Shown here: positions 6,203-7,719 of the stretch, one piece after another
Layout: the number at the start of each line of letters is the position of its first letter
Numbering within the stretch: position 1 is the first letter of the stretch
Assembly (NCBI GenBank): GCA_948665105.1
Contig: CAPNGW010000104.1
Coordinates: forward strand, 1-7,719
Length of the DNA: 7,719 nucleotides
Source of the DNA: an uncultured Lachnospiraceae bacterium
GTDB taxonomy: Bacteria > Bacillota > Clostridia > Lachnospirales > Lachnospiraceae
Direction: 5' to 3'
The notes under the pieces: model-generated
The model's input: only the letters and a program-made list of their open reading frames with translations
What the model was told of the DNA's origin: nothing
Database searches by the model: none
Program-made: the position numbers and the translations under genes

Positions 6203-6294
6203 ATTTGTGGGAAGGACTTTTCAATAGTCAGGATATATGATAATATTAAGTGGTATTGAAAACCACGTCAGGAAGATGATATATCTTTATCTTC

Positions 6295-6324
6295 TTGCAA
6301 TGCTTAACCGGATTTGAATATAAT
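6295..6324 (+). promoter_or_regulatory. Sigma-A promoter of the degV-family gene
   Basis: TTGCAA (6295-6300) is followed after 18 bases by a perfect TATAAT (6319-6324). Transcription would start near 6331, giving a leader of about 18 nt. The TTG of this -35 box is also an in-frame TTG codon for the next gene, but the promoter reading and the strong ribosome binding site further on argue against its use as a start. Confidence 0.6.
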
Positions 6325-6348
6325 ACCATCAAGATTCAGGAGGAAAAT

Positions 6349-7188
6349 ATGAGTTATAAGATTGTGGTCGACAGTTGCGGGGAGCTGCCTGATACTTTAA
6401 AACAGGATATTCATTTTGAGTCGGTACCCCTGGAAATTTTTGTGGATGATTACCATATTATTGATGACAATTCATTTGACCAGGCGGATTTTTTGAATAA
6501 GATGAAGGGGAGTCCCAATTGTCCCAAATCCACCTGCCCTTCGCCGGAGCGGTACATGACGGCTTATGATTGTGAGGCAGAGCATATCTATGCGGTCACT
6601 CTGTCCTCCAAGCTCAGCGGCTCTTATAACAGCGCGGAGCTGGGGAAAGCCCTCCTTATAGAGGAAAAGGGAGAGAAGCAGATTCACGTGTTTGACTCCA
6701 AGTCGGCGTCCGTGGGTGAGACACTCATCGCCATGAAGATACAGGAATGCGAGGAAGCGGGCATGGCTTTTGAGGAGGTCGTGACCCAGGTGGATGCATA
6801 TATTGAGGAGATGGATACCTTTTTTGTTCTGGAGACTTTGGAAAACCTTCGTAAAAATGGACGCCTCAGCAATTTTAAGGCGTTTGTGGCCAGCGCGCTG
6901 AATATTAAGCCGGTGATGGGAGCTACACCCGAAGGTGAGATATGCCAGCTGGACCAGGCCAGGGGCGTCAACAAGGCTCTTGATAAGATGATTGCCGTGA
7001 TGCTGCAAAAGGTGCAGAACCGGGAGAATAAGACTTTGGGCATTGCTCACTGCAACTGTCCCCAGCGGGCCAATTCCGTGGTGGAGAAGATTGAAAAGCT
7101 GGCCAAATTTAAGGAAATATTTGTGGTAAACACGGCGGGAATCAGTACCCTTTATGCCAACGACGGTGGGATTATCATGGTGGTGTAG
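6349..7188 (+). CDS. DegV family fatty-acid-binding protein
   Basis: The 279-residue product belongs to the DegV/FakB fold, which binds a fatty acid in the cytoplasm; true FakB proteins present it to the kinase FakA. Motifs in order: VVDSCGELP (6-14, usually DSxxDLP), STCPSPERY (61-69, the TSxPSP carboxylate-binding loop), LSSKLSGSYNSA (85-96), DSKSASVGE (116-124), and ENLRKNGRLSNFKAF (165-179) with LNIKPV (184-189). The C-terminal HTGPG-type motif common in the family is not recognisable; the end reads NTAGISTLYANDGG. ATG 6349 is preceded by AGGAGG (6338-6343) 5 bases away. No fakA-like kinase gene is in the window, so a role in fatty acid activation is an inference from the family only. It has its own promoter and ends one base before the long inverted repeat. 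Confidence 0.93.
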   Translation: MSYKIVVDSCGELPDTLKQDIHFESVPLEIFVDDYHIIDDNSFDQADFLNKMKGSPNCPKSTCPSPERYMTAYDCEAEHIYAVTLSSKLSGSYNSAELGKALLIEEKGEKQIHVFDSKSASVGETLIAMKIQECEEAGMAFEEVVTQVDAYIEEMDTFFVLETLENLRKNGRLSNFKAFVASALNIKPVMGATPEGEICQLDQARGVNKALDKMIAVMLQKVQNRENKTLGIAHCNCPQRANSVVEKIEKLAKFKEIFVVNTAGISTLYANDGGIIMVV

Positions 7189-7326
7189 GGAAACAAAATA
7201 TGCCGGTTAAGACCCGCTTGCGCTTAGTGAAAGGCACAGCGGTACTAAGTTCGCTTATCCCTTTCAGGGCTTCGCTCACTAAGTGCCGGTGCCTTTCAAT
7301 GGTCTTAACCGGCATATTTTGTTTCC
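7189..7326. repeat. 138-nt element bounded by a perfect 26-bp inverted repeat; probable bidirectional terminator
   Basis: The outer arms 7189-7214 and 7301-7326 are perfect reverse complements over 26 bases, starting GGAAACAAAATATGCCGG and beginning immediately after the degV-family stop codon. The 86-base interior is itself structured. GAAAGGCAC (7229-7237) pairs with GTGCCTTTC (7289-7297). GCGCTTAGTGA (7220-7230) can instead pair with TCACTAAGTGC (7276-7286) with one wobble. CCCT/AGGG (7259-7269) forms a small hairpin. ACTAAGT and TTCGCT are each directly repeated. Both ends carry T-rich strands (ATATTTTGTTT on plus, and its mirror on minus). Its location between convergent genes fits a two-way terminator, but it is much larger than needed, so a MITE-like or other structured repeat is an alternative. 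There is no open reading frame inside. Confidence 0.8.
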
Positions 7327-7344
7327 GGTATGGCCTTTGGCCTT

Positions 7345-7719
7345 TTATGTATCGTCTGTGATTTTCCCTTCCAGAAATGAAAACACTGTCTCGTAATACA
7401 GCTTGGGGTCCTTATCCACCGCCTGGGCGTGGCCGGCTCCCGGAATAACCAAAAGCTCTTTGCTTGTGGGAGTGGCTTCGTACAGCTGGTATGCCATGGA
7501 CACTGGTATCATGTCATCCTCCTCCCCGTGGATAAAGAGCACCGGCAGCTGGGATTTTTTGACGGATTCCAGAGCCGAGGCTTTCTTCAGGTCGTACCCG
7601 CCCCGAAGCTGGAGCATCAGGTTCATGCTGTCCAGTAAGGGAAAAGAAGGCAGAGAGAACCAGTCCTTCATCTGCTTGGCGAACATGCTGTAGGCATCGG
7701 TGTAGGCGCAGTCGCTGAC
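7345..7719 (-). CDS. Alpha/beta hydrolase, C-terminal part (5' end outside window)
   Basis: The minus-strand frame is open from the window edge to TAA at 7345-7347, giving the last 124 residues. The visible part opens VSDCAYTDAY, as in serine hydrolases of the clostridial/Bacillus YqkD-like group, where a SDCAYTS segment follows the nucleophile region. The catalytic Asp is likely D68 of the visible part (FIHGEEDDMIP), and the catalytic His is H97 (IPGAGHAQAV). The nucleophile Ser lies upstream, beyond the window. The Met at 7686 is internal to the conserved domain and not the start. No substrate can be inferred; many relatives are annotated only as hydrolases or esterases. It converges on the degV-family gene with the 138-nt structured element between them. 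Confidence 0.9.
   Translation of the reverse strand, partial: VSDCAYTDAYSMFAKQMKDWFSLPSFPLLDSMNLMLQLRGGYDLKKASALESVKKSQLPVLFIHGEEDDMIPVSMAYQLYEATPTSKELLVIPGAGHAQAVDKDPKLYYETVFSFLEGKITDDT

Noticed and set aside
6218..6244. Promoter TTTTCA with GATAAT upstream of the degV-family gene
   Set aside because: The spacer is only 15 bp and a better candidate exists at 6295-6324.
6472..7050. Long open frame on the minus strand across the DegV-family gene (192 codons)
   Set aside because: It lies wholly inside a gene with clear family motifs, and its translation is a shadow rich in His/Leu with no domain and no ribosome binding site that I can see.
7332..7346. Small terminator GGCC-TTT-GGCC-TTTT
   Set aside because: A 4-bp stem with a 3-base loop is too weak next to the far stronger 138-nt element, and it overlaps the hydrolase stop codon.

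Overview
The window looks like chromosomal DNA from a low-to-mid GC anaerobic Firmicute of the Clostridia, most probably a Lachnospiraceae (old Clostridium cluster XIVa). The reasons are strong AGGAGG-type ribosome binding sites, sigma-A promoters, a DUF5721-type protein, and an S8 peptidase tail of the kind common in that family. This is an inference from protein style; no rRNA or other marker is present.

Layout. (1) 1-246 (+): the catalytic-Ser end of a subtilisin-like S8 peptidase. (2) 393-1304 (+): a likely two-gene unit behind an excellent extended -10 promoter. It encodes an unrecognised single-span membrane-anchored protein of 137 residues and a divergent LspA-like (signal peptidase II) protein. 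(3) 1399-2379 (+): an SPFH-domain protein with a C-terminal SHOCT domain, visibly more AT-rich than its neighbours and without an evident partner gene. (4) 2430-2592: a strong 57-nt hairpin and a 42-nt-period palindromic repeat, lying between the SPFH gene and a convergent cold shock protein gene (2625-2825, -). (5) 2926-3429 (-): a DUF5721-like protein. (6) 3657-6202 (+): an M18 aminopeptidase followed after 23 bases by a transglutaminase-like lipoprotein, probably one operon. (7) 6349-7188 (+): a DegV-family fatty-acid-binding protein with its own promoter. (8) 7189-7326: a 138-nt element bounded by a perfect 26-bp inverted repeat. (9) 7345-7719 (-): the C-terminal part of an alpha/beta hydrolase that runs off the window.

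Most of this is ordinary housekeeping or accessory gene content, and I see no phage, transposase, CRISPR array, toxin-antitoxin pair or rRNA/tRNA gene. Functional links supported by layout are the 137-aa protein with the LspA-like gene, and the aminopeptidase with the lipoprotein. The most interesting signals are non-coding: the 138-nt structured element with competing inner stems, and the 42-nt repeat. Among proteins, the divergent LspA paralogue with its novel neighbour and the lone SPFH-SHOCT gene stand out. Nothing here proves a new biological system.
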